Shown here: piece by piece, positions 11,783 through 22,782 of the stretch
Position numbering within the stretch: the first letter of the stretch is position 1
How the letters are laid out: each line of letters opens with the position of its first letter
From: Gnetum montanum
Taxonomy: Eukaryota; Streptophyta; Gnetopsida; Gnetales; Gnetaceae
DNA: 64,000 nucleotides
Assembly (NCBI GenBank): GCA_015680685.1
Contig: MNCI01035621.1
Span: 537,025-601,024 of the forward strand
Direction of reading: 5' to 3'
Notes under the pieces: generated by a model
What the model was told of the DNA's origin: nothing
Seen by the model: only the letters and a program-made list of their open reading frames with translations
Database searches by the model: none
Position numbers and translations under genes: made by a program

Positions 11783-12370
11783 ATATAGTAACATTTAAGG
11801 ATCATTTTTTGGTTGTAATTCATTGATTAGGTGTTAGACACAATATTTGGGCATTTCTTTTATACTTTTCTAGATGGTTATAGTGGTTATAACCAAAAGA
11901 GGACTAGGCCAAATTAACATTCATGAGTTCCTAAGGGACTTTTGCATGCTACCAGATGCCTTTTGATCTATACAATGCCAATGCATGGTCCTTAGCATTT
12001 TTCAATAGTATATTGGTAGTGGTATGAAATTCTTCATGGATGAATTATCCACCTATGGAGCTACATTTAAGTAAGCCCTTGACCACCTTTAGCAAGTATT
12101 GAAGAGATGTGTTGAAACAAACCTTTGGCTTAATTAGTAAAAGAGTCATTTGATGGTCCAAGAGGGCATTGTGTTGGGGTATAGAATATCACAAGTAGGA
12201 ATTGAGGTTGATCCTAAAAAAATAAGGGTCATCCAAAGGAATAACCCATCAACTAGAAATCATCAAAGATGTTCATTCATTCCTTAGACACATTGGCTAT
12301 TATTGACAATTCATAGGGAATTTCTCTAAGATCATAAAATCATTGGTTAAGCTAACAAAGAAAGATGCTC
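11783..12370 (+). pseudogene. reverse transcriptase of Athila-like copy 1, N-terminally deleted
   Basis: The region resumes at a sequence equal to copy 2 position about 44185 and reads VLDTIFGHFFYTFLDGYSGYNQ with stops, a frame-shifted FGLCNAP region and then a catalytic box FMDELSTYG near 12035-12062. Related RTs have FMDD at this box, so the second Asp is Glu here. The downstream thumb and connection (VLGHKIS-like, HSFLRHIGYYRQFIGNF) is recognisable to about 12330. The palm segment before the FLDGYS motif, including the KWRVCIDFR block, is absent. Confidence 0.7.
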
Positions 12371-12419
12371 CATTTTTCTAGACCACAAAATGTGAAAAAG
12401 CATTCTAATAGGTAAAGAA

Positions 12420-12828
12420 GAAACTTGTAGAAACTCCAATTCTACAAGCACTCGACTGGGTCAAACAATTTCATGTTATGATAGATGCATTAAATTATAC
12501 CTTGAGAGCTATGCTTACATAGATGGATGACAAGAGACATCCATATTACATCCACTATGCAAGATAAAGCATTGTGGATGCATAATTGAACTACACCCTC
12601 ATAGAAAAAATATTGATGGCAGTGGTGTTTACTCTAGAGAAGTTTAAGCATTATGTGCTTGGATATAAAGTGTTTGTGCATATGGACCACAACATCATTT
12701 TCTTCTTGATGAACAAGCCAATGGTGAGTCCCCATGTCATAAAATGGTTAGTGATCTTACAAGAATTTGATCTTACAATGGTAGATCAAAAGGATGCTGA
12801 GAATGTGGTCATTGACCACTTGTCTTGA
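12420..12828 (+). pseudogene. RNase H of Athila-like copy 1
   Basis: Contains a degraded first strand equivalent to copy 2 MTDASNYALGAVL (here MIDALNYTLRAML), the motif HPYYIHYA, then a clean 80-residue run from 12586 with LIEKILMAVVFTLEKFKHYVLGYKVF and the DH motif (HMDHNIIFFLMNKP). It ends in a VVIDHLS motif. In related enzymes the Asp-Glu-Asp residues bind metal to degrade the RNA of the RNA-DNA hybrid. Here Glu of the KEL motif is Lys-Ile-Leu, so one carboxylate appears lost. Confidence 0.7.
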
Positions 12829-12879
12829 TTCAGATGGAACAACAAAGAGGAGGAAAGCCCACTCTCTAATCTATTTCTT

Positions 12880-14283
12880 GATGAACTCCTCTTTGCTGAG
12901 GTTATAATTGAACAATTGCCCAATAAGCCCAAATGGTATAATGACATCCTCACCTATATTCTTACCCAGAAGATGCCATAAGGGTTGGACCACTAGAAGA
13001 AACAATAAATTCTTCATTAGGTAAAATGCTTCAAGGAGATCAATGAACACTTCTATAAGGTGCATGCCTAATGGCTTGGTCTATTGGTATGTCTCTGATG
13101 CTGATCAACTGCATGTTCTCTAGGATATTCATGAAGTTCCTTGTGGAGGCCACTATGTTAGGAGACACATAGCCATTAAAATCCTAATCATATGGTATTA
13201 TTGGCCAATAATATTTATGGATGCTCATCAGTATTTCCACTCTGGTAAACATTGCCAACAATATGGTGGAATGACTACTTAAATGGAGGAACCTCAATAG
13301 TGGATCTAACTAGTGGAAACCTTTGACAACTAGGGCATTGATTTCATGGGTTCCATCATGCCTATGCCAAATGGAAAGACATATATCATAGTCACTATTG
13401 ACTATTGTATGAAATGGAAAGAACTAGCAGCTGTCACCAATTATATATCTTCTACTATTGCTCAATTTGTACAAAAAAATGTTGTAAATAGGTTGGTGTG
13501 CCATGTGCATTAATTTTTGATAATGGAACTCACTTTATAGGAACTATCTTTTGGAAGCTTATGCAATGCTTGGGGGTTGAACATAAACTAACAACATCCT
13601 ACCACCCCTAAGCTAATGGTCAAGCTAAGGTTACCAATAGGGAAATGACAAAGATACTAATGAGAACTGTTAGCAAATACAGGAAAGATTGAAGCACAAA
13701 ACTTAATGATGCCCTTTGGACTTACCACTCAACATGAAAACTTCCTATAGGTTATTCTTCCTATGAGATAGTGTATGGAAAATTACTAATACTTCCTATT
13801 CAATCCAAGCTTCCTAAGCTTCCAACAACCTATGACCTCAACCTTCACTTATGTCTAACACAAAAAGAAAGATTAATGATTCTCAATTTGCTAGATGAAA
13901 ATCGATTGATGGCCCTATCATATAACGAGTTACATAAGGTATTTACCAAAAAGCACCATGATCTTAAATTTAGAAAATTCAAATTGAAACTAGGAGATAA
14001 GGTCCTCTACTAGAATCCCACACATGTAGCCTAACAAACTAAGCTCCAAACATTATGAGAAAGGCCTTATCTAATTTATGAAAATTTTTCTTATAGGGCC
14101 ATGATGATCTACAAACTTGAGAGCCCAGACAAGAAATAGTTGATCAACATATAATAAGTCAAACCTTTCCATGAGTCTAAACCAACTAATGCAAAAAATG
14201 CCTTAGTGGATGGACAACCATGCTCAATATTTTGGATCTCCTCCTTTCAACTTAGTCATGGGGGAGATGGCCACCCATGTTAA
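12880..14283 (+). pseudogene. integrase and pol C-terminus of Athila-like copy 1
   Basis: Order of motifs: the HHCC region (HEVPCGGHYVRR near 13130, CQQYGGMTT near 13255), the core with IDFMGSIMPMPNGKTYIIVTIDY near 13330-13400, the second Asp in LIFDNGTHFIGT near 13515, and the block around 13615-13660 reading QAKVTNREMTKIL. Copies 2 and 3 have AEVTN at that point, so the third catalytic acid appears replaced by Lys. A clean run at 13771-14013 covers the start of the C-terminal domain with KFKLKLGDKVLY. The frame closes at TAA 14281 after the conserved CSIFWIS...HGGDGH tail that copy 2 also has at 46660-46723. Confidence 0.72.
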
Positions 14284-16228
14284 CTATATAAGTGGCTCCT
14301 TAGTTTCCATCTTTTTGTTTTACATGTTTTTATTTTACACCTTGTTACTCTTATAACTTTTTTCTTTACATATTCTTTATCTTACACACTTTTGTTTTTA
14401 TGTTATTAATTTTCCAAAATTTTTATTTTACAACATCATTAGTATGTTTTATTTTTTGCATTATTTTACACTTTCTTGTATATTTTCATTTATTTGGATG
14501 TGATTTTCTAATTATGTTTTAATAATTACATGCCTTGTTGCCAAGTAGGTACAATGTGTTTGATTGATGTGGGAATGTGCTATTCAGTTATTTGATTATT
14601 GGTGTCTAGATTCTAGCCTTGAATTTTGTTACGAATAACTAAGACATGGTTTCTTTTTCATGAGATAAGTAATGATTCCATAACTTCCACCCATCCACAA
14701 ACTCTATAGTTTTCCTTGTTTTGGAAATGTGAGATCTCTTTTTAATTAATAAAACCATAATGAACTCATGACTTAGGTAGTTTCTAGATTTGGAAAGGAT
14801 TTAAAGGTTTGTATAGGGTGTGGTTTCAGGGAGGATTTGGTACTCTTTGTGCATTTCTACTTATTTAGATGCATGTGTGTTTTCATGGATTTCTTACTAT
14901 TCTATGTCGACCAATAACAAAAAGTTGAATAAGTCTTTGCATGGTGTGATTTCTAGCATAAAAAAATGATGGGAATTCAAAGCACATCCATTAGACAAAA
15001 TAAATGGGCTATAAGCTCTAGTTATGAGACTAAAAAGACATGTTACCCATGCCTAAATATCCCCTCTAAAAAATTCCCTTCCTCACTTTCTACTTCTCCT
15101 TTCTTCCTTAATAAGGAATGATGGTTGTTCTGTGAGAGCATTCTTATGTCTCAAGGGGATGGACTAGTCTTAGAATGGCAACGCAATTTCACTGAATGTG
15201 GTTGGTTTTGATTTGGACTAAGGATGGATTTTATTAGGTCATTTAACCACAAAATTTACAAGGGACCTTATGTGACCTTAATCAAGAACTTCATTCTACT
15301 CTCTCTCTCATCCATCTTTACTTTCCATGCCTCACCTCACTATCAGTTTCATGTTCTTATTCAATGTCTTGGTTTGATGTGTCAAAATTATTAGGTAGTT
15401 TCATTCAAGATTTTTTATTTAGCTTTCAATAACCATTAATTATCTATGGGACCCATGGAATCCTTAATTTGAAGTTATTCAAGGGCAATAAAAGGCCTAT
15501 GCTTTCTTTGGGGTGGACCCTCTTACATACCTTTTGGTTGGGTTATTTAAGTTCTTTACCCTTAGACATTTCACAATCAAATCCTTTTGTGTGCCACATC
15601 AATGACATCCAGTTGTGCACATCTTCACAATGTTTTTCTAGTAAAATCCTCTTTTTATTGTTGTGGATTCTTTAACCCTCTTTAAGCATTTAATCTCATT
15701 TGAACTTTTCAAAATTAAATGGATCACTTATCAATTTCACCTTATTTTTTACTCTTCCTACAACCACTATTAATAAAATGAATCAATTATAATCATAAAA
15801 TAGCCAAGTATAACTGCCAATGAGACAAGGTACATAATAGCTATATGTTACACATTGCACACTAATCCACAATTTTGTTGTGATTGCAGCAGGATGTACG
15901 GACTAGAAGTAGGACTATCTTCACCAAAGGATATGTAGTAGCACCATGTGATGAGAACCCTGCATGATCATTGAATATTCTCCCTCACTCTTCCATTTCA
16001 AGAGGATTTGGATGTCAATTTTGTCCATGGTGTTCACTTATATTATCATGAACACCCAGTTTTGTAAAAGATTGTAAATGCATACACTCAGGCACTTAGA
16101 ATTTGTCTATTTCATCTAAGTCAAGTTTGCATGTCAATCAATAATTCCATACTTGTTCAATATTTTGTACGAAACTTGTTCCTCCTTTTCTTCACTTGAG
16201 GAAAAGTTTTCATTTAGTCATGGAGGTA
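14284..16228 (+). other. non-coding 3' internal tail of Athila-like copy 1
   Basis: About 1.9 kb between pol and the 3' LTR without a defensible frame. It aligns in patches with copy 2 (46724-48608), for example the block around 14938-15110 (catggtgtg, aaagcacatccattagacaaaata, aaagacatgttacccatgcc) with 47258-47460. Some Athila elements carry an env-like frame here. None can be read. It ends with tttagtcatggaggta before the 3' LTR, the probable polypurine tract position. Confidence 0.6.
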
Positions 16229-17058
16229 TGATGAATCATGTTTAGTTGTGCTCCAATATTAGATACCCGATATTGGAGCCTCGATATTGAATACATGATA
16301 TCCAGTTGGATATCTATTACAAGATGCATGTCAGCCTATAAATATAGTGCTTGGACACACATTTTGGAGATTAGTTTTTGAATAGAGTAATAAGGTTCTT
16401 GTAGTTTAGTAATTCTAGAGTTAGAATATTTCTGAGAGCTTGCAATAGGAGTTTGAGTGTGTATGAATCTTTATTTAATCACTGATGTACTTGAGCATAG
16501 AGGTGTGATAGAAATAAAGATGAGCCCTTTTGATAATCCTTGTAGCACTGATAATAGATTAATGTTTTCTTTAATGCATTTAATATTCATTAACTTTACC
16601 TTAAATAACTTTAATTAAACAATTAATTTTTAGTTAATGAACACAAGCATGACGACTTTGAGCATACGTGTAGCACTTGGTAACCCAAAAACACTTAACA
16701 TTTGGTAATCCAGTAGTGTTATATGCATTCAAGATGTGTCCAGAGAGTGGGAAGAGACACTTGTGTTAGGATAGCTAGGAATTAGATTAATTAGATACTA
16801 AATTTTTCTACATTTCATTCATTTTCTAGGAAATTAAACTTATAAAATATAAAATGATGAAAATCATATACCTTAGTTTCACTTAACCATACACTTGTAC
16901 CACATGAGTGGAACTAAGAAGACAACAATCATCTCAATTATATTTCACTTCCTAGAACCAATGTACTTAGCAACTTAAGGTTTGTAGAGTTCAACTAAAT
17001 CATACATGAATGCTTATGATTCATATGGTTGGATGTAGGGGTATCTTGCCACTCATCA
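16229..17058 (+). repeat. 3' LTR of Athila-like copy 1
   Basis: TGATGAATCATG...ACTCATCA, homologous over its full length to 7946-8794, with the TATA box at 16337-16344 and the tttggtaatccagta duplication near 16680. Many transitions separate the two LTRs, so the insertion is old. Confidence 0.85.
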
Positions 17059-17063
17059 CCTTC
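17059..17063. repeat. right target-site duplication of Athila-like copy 1
   Basis: ccttc immediately after TCATCA, matching ccttt at 7941-7945 with one transition. Confidence 0.7.
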
Positions 17064-18251
17064 TAAGAATGTCTTGGATTGTTAGGTATCTAGATTAGAT
17101 TAGAGCTCTTTTTTTATTGTTGTCCTCCACCATCAATTTGAATGCAATGTTTGTATGTTGTTTGGTTGTTGAATGATGGACCTAGCATTGTGTTTGTATG
17201 GCTAGTTAGAGATGGGCTTTCTAGAGATGGTTTAGTTATTAACCCTTAATGGGATGCATTAATGTGGCTTTTGAGGTAGGCCTAATCCTACATAAAAGGG
17301 TCATTCATGGCTCACTGGTCCTTTTTGATTCATGTCTCTACAACATTATAGGTGATTTCTTGAATGATTCCTCTAGCATTGATATGTTTGGGGAGTACTA
17401 GAAGTCATATTCTAGGTAACGCTTCACATTCTAGTTAAGACTAATAATAAATTCATATGCATGATAATTTGATATTTAGTTTGGTTACATGATGATTTTA
17501 GCATTTTTCAACTACACATGATATACATTTAACATAGAGTGTGGTGTATGTTAGACTCCTTGTTTGTGATGATGGTTGGAGTAGGCTAATCTTAGTTTTG
17601 ATATTGTATTTTGAATGGATGTTTTGACTATGTGTTTATATGTTTGTCTAAATCCTTGGATGTTAACATATTTTGTGGACCATCGATGCTTCTAATCTCC
17701 ATGACAATTTTCCATCTAGCAATTAGAAATGTTTCCAAGGTTTCTCACTCAATATTATGCTGATAACCCATTTTATTTTCAAGTTGAACAATTGGAAGGA
17801 GATGGAAGCTATTAGAGGATTATTTAGGATGATTTGTACTTGATGATATTATGTTTCAGTTTAGAGCTTGGCTATTATATCTTGGCTTCTATAATATTGT
17901 ATTAGACATTAACTTATCTTTTTCCATTTATGAATTTATGATCATGCATGATATAGACTAGCTACTTTATATTAATCATACATATTATGGAAATCAATTT
18001 TGTAGTTTATGTTATCCTATTTTGTATTTCAACATATTTATATTTTTATGATTTTTATATTCGCATTTCTTTCTTCAACTATTAGTTTATTCTTCTCTTC
18101 TCTTTGGAATCATGGCTTAATGCTAGATTCCTTTATTCCATTTACTATGTACTTCATTTGTTTTCATTACTTTCTATGACTAATTATTTCTTTAGGGATT
18201 CTACCCAATGTAATGGTCTTCAACCTAAGGCTTATGAAGGAGGGTGTTAAA
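17064..18251 (+). repeat. LTR-A, right part, Tekay-like
   Basis: Continues the LTR interrupted at 7945. taagaatgtcttggattgtta matches LTR-B at 25190 (gagagtgtcttggatcatca) and LTR-C at 34491. It ends ggagggtgttaaa, equivalent to the TGTTACC end of LTR-B. The primer site expected next is too decayed to read in this copy (agaataaggttttattg). Confidence 0.72.
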
Positions 18252-18298
18252 AGAATAAGGTTTTATTGTTTTTTCCTTTTGTGTTATTATGTATAGCA

Positions 18299-19200
18299 AT
18301 GATAGGTACTAGAGGTGGATGTAGTCATGCTAGAGAGTGGATGTTGGACCTAGAAACCCAACATCAACACCTAATTGTAGTCTTGATCAAATAGATGTGC
18401 GACTAGCAAATTTGCAAGATAAATTTATCACTTTGGTTTCTACTCTAGTACAAACGAAGGAGGTCATCCAAGTAGATATCAACTACTATTTGTTTTAGTT
18501 CCTTTGTTAGCATATGAAGAAGAACTCTAGTATGTCATTAACATAGGATGCTTTGGAGAGTGGTGGTAGTGGCAAACGATTGATGGAAAGAGAGATTATG
18601 GAATAATTTTTAAACCTAGGATCCCCTACCTTTCAAGGTGAGGAATATCCTACCATTGCCATTAAATGGTTGGAGAAGGTCCTTAAGATCTCTAAGATGA
18701 TGGACTATACTCCTATGCAATAAACTCGTTTAGTAACTTACTAGTTTTATGGGGCTAATAAACATTGGTGAACTACCTAAGAGAAGGCTCATCATTGGAA
18801 AGAGTGTGATGTTTATTTAAGTGATGTTCTTAATGATTCTAATGGTCATTACATTCCTTTAGAGTTCATAAAGATGAAGGCTGAGGAGTAATATTGTCTT
18901 TACCAGTGTAATCAAACTATGATATAGTATGGTTGTAAGTTCTTGGAATTGAACATGCATGTTCCTTACATATATTTGGATGAGTAATCCAAAGCTAACT
19001 ATTTTGTTCATGGTTTTTGTTACTCCATTAAGGATCATTTTCTTTCTCTATGTCTTTATACATATGAGGATGCTTGAGTCCATACGTTAGAATTAGAGTG
19101 TAGTTAGTTGGCTAAGGCAGCATAATAAGATCATTTTGAAAAGAGGGGTTAGACCTCTTATGGGAAGTCTTATGGGCCCAAGAGGACTTGAAGATTTGAC
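18299..19200 (+). pseudogene. gag: gag core of Tekay-like internal A, broken
   Basis: After a basic start (MIGTRGGCSHAREW), the same frame family gives FLNLGSPTFQGEEYPTIAIKWLEKV (near 18608-18680), ANKHW (18759), KAHHWKECDVYLSD, YIPLEFIKMKAEE, FLELNMHVPYIYLDE and YFVHGFCYSIKDHF, ending near EKRGQTSYGK. These are the usual landmarks of chromovirus capsid: the F.G. ... A..WL, the HWW block and the FL.L block followed by the F..GL block. At least a dozen stops, mostly TAG in place of Gln or Trp codons, interrupt it. Gag would form the virus-like particle. This copy cannot make it. Confidence 0.7.
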
Positions 19201-19229
19201 TTAGGTGTTTAGTAGTAGTAATAGCCAAG

Positions 19230-19400
19230 ATCTCAGTAGTAGACTATAGATGGTGGGAGCACTTGTGGATCAATTACTTACTCTTCTTGTGGGAATGTTG
19301 GACATGTTCACAAGAACTATTCCAACTACTATAACTATAATCATTCATGCCATAAGAGTTTCAATTGTCTAAAGAACATGGGTGTTGGAGGTCATCAGTA
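19230..19400 (+). pseudogene. degenerate gag zinc knuckle, internal A
   Basis: The reading YSSCGNVGHVHKNYSN aligns with the CX2CX4HX4C nucleocapsid knuckle of chromoviruses. The first Cys is Tyr and the last Cys is Tyr. Internal B has SYRNFGHVRKDYSN in the same place. An Asn- and Tyr-rich stretch (YYNYNHSCHK) follows in both copies. Confidence 0.55.
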
Positions 19401-19489
19401 GGGTGAAAAACCTGCTAGTGGCTAGGATAAAGCTAGGATGCATATAGTGTGTATGCTTTGATGGATCATCTAGTTGATTCTTAACCCAA

Positions 19490-19860
19490 CATCATGGTGA
19501 AGGTTTGAGGTACAATTTCTGATCTAGAAATTTTGATTATGTTTTATCCTAGTATAAGACATTACTTTGTGGATCCACATGTAGTTGCGTTTTTGGGTTT
19601 GCAGGATTAGTATCTTAACAAAGGACATGTTATTAGCTTCCTTGGTAATTGTGTGCTTGCTATGGACTAAGTCTTCAAGTCCATATCCTTGGTAATTCAA
19701 AATGCCATGTGGTTCAATTATCTTCATTTCATGAACCTAGGTAACTATGATGTTATCTTGGATATGGATTAGATGTCTAGCTATTAGGGCATCTTAGATT
19801 ATGTATCATAAGATATTGTCCTTGATGATAGGTGATGGTGTTCAAATGATAATGCATACT
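19490..19860 (+). pseudogene. retropepsin-like protease region, internal A
   Basis: Readable pieces include FYPSIRHYFVDPHV, in the position of the active-site loop (normally DSGASHSFI), and YDVILDMDQMSSYQGILDY, which matches the YDVILGMDWL-type segment near the C-terminal half of chromovirus proteases. No intact Asp-Ser/Thr-Gly triad is visible. Confidence 0.6.
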
Positions 19861-20149
19861 AGACAATGCAAGGTCAAGTTGGATCTTGTTTCTTCCAGAT
19901 ATTTTTAATAATTGTTGAGAAAAAGGCATTATTTCTTTGTTGTTTTCATTTATGACCTTCCCTTATTGTAGGAACTTGATTAAGTTTTGGTTGTTCATGA
20001 GTTTCCTGATATCTTCCATTTACATTTACCTAGTTTACCTCCAAGGTACAATGTTAAGTTTGAAATTACTCATAACCTTGATGCATAATCTATCTCAAGG
20101 TTCCATATAGGATCTCCCTTTTAAATTTATTAGAGCTAAATATTTAGCT

Positions 20150-20880
20150 TTATGAGCTACTTGACAAGAGCCTAATCCATCCAGGTATGTCTTCTTATGG
20201 TGCTCTTATCCTCTTTTCAATGAAGAAGAATGGTAGTATAAAGCTATGCATTGATTACTAGCAATTGAACTAGGTGATAGTGAAGAACAAGTATCCTCTG
20301 TTACACATAGATGAATTATTTAATCAATTGAGGTAAGCTCAGCTTTTCTCTAAGATTGATATAAAGTCAAGGTATCACCAAGTTTGTATCAAGGAGGAGG
20401 ATGTCCTCAAAAAAACCTTTAGGATATGTTATGAGAATTATATGTTCTTGGTTTTATCATTTGAACTCACTAGTGCTCCTATAGTTTTCATACATCTCAT
20501 GGACAATGTTATGAAATCCTACCTAGACTAGTTTATTATCATGTTTATAGATGACATTTTGATGTATTCTTCATTTGAGAAGTTATGTCAGTAGCATCTA
20601 AGGAACATCCTAAAATATCTTAGAAAACATCATTTATTTATCCAATCTTCTAGGTATTCATTTTAGTTCTGTAAGATTCAATTCTTGGAACATGATTTTT
20701 TGGAGGTTGGTATAGTTGTGGATCTTGCTAAAATATCAATTATTCAAGATTTTCCTATTAACAAGGATGTAGGTAAAGTTCACAGTTTTCTTGGACTAGC
20801 AAGTTATTATAGGAGGTATGTTGAGAACTTCTCCTACATTACTTCATCCCTCATGAAGTCATTATGAAAATAGACTGGTT
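20150..20880 (+). pseudogene. reverse transcriptase of Tekay-like internal A
   Basis: Motifs in order: MKKNGSIKLCIDYQQLNQV near 20222, NKYPLLHIDELFNQL, FSKIDIKSRYHQV (the first catalytic Asp in KIDI), SAPIVF, then FIDDILMYSSFE near 20540-20580 holding the YXDD-type pair. The thumb follows with a clean run from 20685 containing the SFLGLASYYRRYVENFS motif typical of gypsy polymerases. Frameshifts and TAG codons separate the pieces. The enzyme would copy element RNA into DNA. Confidence 0.75.
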
Positions 20881-20899
20881 TTTTCTAAAACTTGCATGG

Positions 20900-21350
20900 T
20901 CAAACTACATTTGATGAAATCAAGGGTAGACTAATCTTGATTCCTGTATTGGTCTTGCCTACTCCAAGTAAATGGTTTGATATTTATACTAATGTTTTAA
21001 AACAAGGGTATGTGTGGTCTTATGCAAGAGGAAAAAATTTTAGCCTATGCCTTGTGATATCTTAATCCTCATAAAATGCACTACTCCACTCATGATCTAG
21101 TATTGGGAATGATGGTATTTTCCTTAAAGGTTTGGCACCACTACTTGTTTAGGGAGTAGTTGATGATTTGGACAGAAAATAAGCTATTATAGTATCTAAT
21201 GTATTAGCCATAATTGAACCTAAACTAAATGAGGTGGATTGAATTTTTGAAAAATTTTCATTTTACCATCCAATATTAGATAGGAAAAAGCAATATTGTT
21301 GTATATGCATAAGCCATATTTGCTAGTAAGATTAATAGTTTGATAATTTA
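20900..21350 (+). pseudogene. RNase H and connection, internal A
   Basis: Weakly readable. An equivalent of LVLPTPSKWFDIYTN near 20945-20990 stands where the first RNase H strand (FxxxTDAS) should be, followed by LVLGMMVFSLKVWHHYLF and a degraded TENK...LMY block (normally TDHKSLKYL). The first Asp of TDAS reads as Asn in YTN. The domain is placed by synteny between RT and integrase. Confidence 0.5.
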
Positions 21351-21379
21351 GTCAGATGTGATAAGAGAGATTAAAGTGG

Positions 21380-22560
21380 AGGAATACCATAATTCTTGGT
21401 GTAAGAAACTTATGTATTCTTATGATTATTCCATGTTAGTTGATGCATTTACATTGCTTCATTGTAAGAATCAAGTATGTGTATCTAATTCCTTGCGGCT
21501 ACATTTGCTAGATTAAGTTCATATCAATAGCCTCCATATGTATCCAAGTAGTGATAAGATGTACAAAATGTTAAAGACGTTATCGTAGTGGCTATGCATG
21601 AAGGAGATGATTGGAGAATTTTTAGCTAAATGTTTTATTTGTTAGCAAATTAAACTTGAACATCAACAACTAGGCATCTACTTATACCCTCACACTATTT
21701 TAGAGTAGAAGTGAGAGGTAATCGGTATGGATTTCACTACTAGTTTGCTTCGCACTAGGGATGGAAAGGATTCTATCCTTGTTGTCATGGACTTGTTAAC
21801 CATTTCATCTTATTTTCTAACTAAAAAGACTTCAATGAGTGTAGATAATGTTGCATATTTTTTCATCTTTGAGATTGTACAACTACATAATGTTCTTTTC
21901 ATGATTTTCTCAGATCATGATGCCAAATTTACTTCCTAGTTTTTGCATGCATGCATGGATAACTTGGGCAATAGGTTGAATATTAGTTCAACCTATCATC
22001 TAAAAACTGATAGTAAGGTTAAGAGAGTCAACCAGGTATTGGAGGATATTCTTTGGTCTTACAACTTGTAATTTTTAAATAGTTGGAATACTCTATAAGC
22101 ATTGGTAGAGTTTTCTTACAACAACATCTATTAGGCTAGTCTTAAGATAGCATATTAAAAACTTCTATAGGGAAGATCTTGTAAGAATTCCTTGTGCTAG
22201 ATATGATCAAAGATAGATAGTGTATCAGTTCAGATGTTATGTTGAGAATCACAAAGCATATTAGAAAGCTTCATGATCAATTGAAGGTACCTCAGGATTG
22301 TCAAGCAACCTAATCAAACCATAGGAGGAGATTGCTTGTGTTTTCAGTTGGTGATAAGGTGTTTATGCATGTTCTTTCACAGAAAGGCTTGATGTGTTTC
22401 ATTTAGAAAGATAAACTTGCACCTCATTACATTGGTCCATTTGATTTTCTTGAGTACATAGGAGAGGTTGCATGTCATCTTAGTCTACCTCCATAAATTT
22501 TGAACATGCATGATGTGTTTCATATATCCATGGTATGGAAGTAAATGACAGTCATGTTGT
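21380..22560 (+). pseudogene. integrase of Tekay-like internal A
   Basis: The zinc-binding arm is marked by HINSLHMYPSSDKMYKMLK and by KCFICQQIKLEHQQLG near 21625-21675. The catalytic core opens with MDFTTSLLRTRDGKDSILVVMD (clean run 21727-21939), continues with VQLHNVLFMIFSDHDAKFTS for the second Asp, and then a degraded third block (TYHLKTDSKVKRVNQVLED near 22000-22050) where the Glu should sit. Here the TER/N-type Glu reads as Lys-Arg. The C-terminal part includes HYIGPFDFLEYIGEVACHLSLPP-like sequence near 22420-22500. Confidence 0.72.
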
Positions 22561-22579
22561 ACATTACTCTAAGGTGCAG

Positions 22580-22769
22580 CTCCTAACTAATGCCTTGCAT
22601 GTGGACCATCTCGTTAGGATCTTGGATTGTATGGAATTTCAGTTGCACAGTAGGATACTTTTCATGATAAAGTTTTTGTGGGACTAACAAGGTTCACAAG
22701 AGGCTAGCTCAAATCTTGAGTCTAATTTACACTTTTTCCATTATGAAATCTTTTGGGAGGAAGATTATT
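22580..22769 (+). pseudogene. integrase C-terminal chromodomain remnant, internal A
   Basis: The reading HLVRILDCMEFQLHS...MIKFLWD...SSNLESNLHFFHYEIFWEEDY follows integrase and ends just before the polypurine tract. Placement and the pattern (ILD..., two basic and hydrophobic strands, then W.LES) fit the chromodomain that targets chromovirus integration to heterochromatin. The copy in internal B is clearer. Confidence 0.6.
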
Positions 22770-22782
22770 AAAGGGGAAATGA
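22770..22782 (+). other. polypurine tract before LTR-B
   Basis: aaaggggaaatga directly precedes TGTAACAACTT. The same arrangement is seen at 32160-32172. In LTR elements this RNase H-resistant tract primes plus-strand DNA. Confidence 0.6.

Larger units (their letters stand above)
7946..17058 (+). mobile_element. nested Athila-like LTR retrotransposon (copy 1), degenerate
   Basis: A 9.1-kb element with LTRs at 7946-8794 and 16229-17058, both TGATGA...TCATCA. It has a tRNA-Asp-type primer site, the gag-protease-RT-RNase H-integrase order and a 2-kb non-coding tail. It lies inside LTR-A of the Tekay-like array, so it is younger than that array. Compared with copy 2 (39552-49413) it has lost more CpG and carries more stops, and it lacks the protease-RT linker with the first part of RT. 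The RT motif FMDD reads FMDE, and the integrase Glu appears as Lys. It cannot be autonomous. Assignment to Athila within the Athila/Tat group follows the RT (FLDGYSGYNQ), the WGIDFMG-type integrase and the primer site, and is an inference. Confidence 0.8.
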
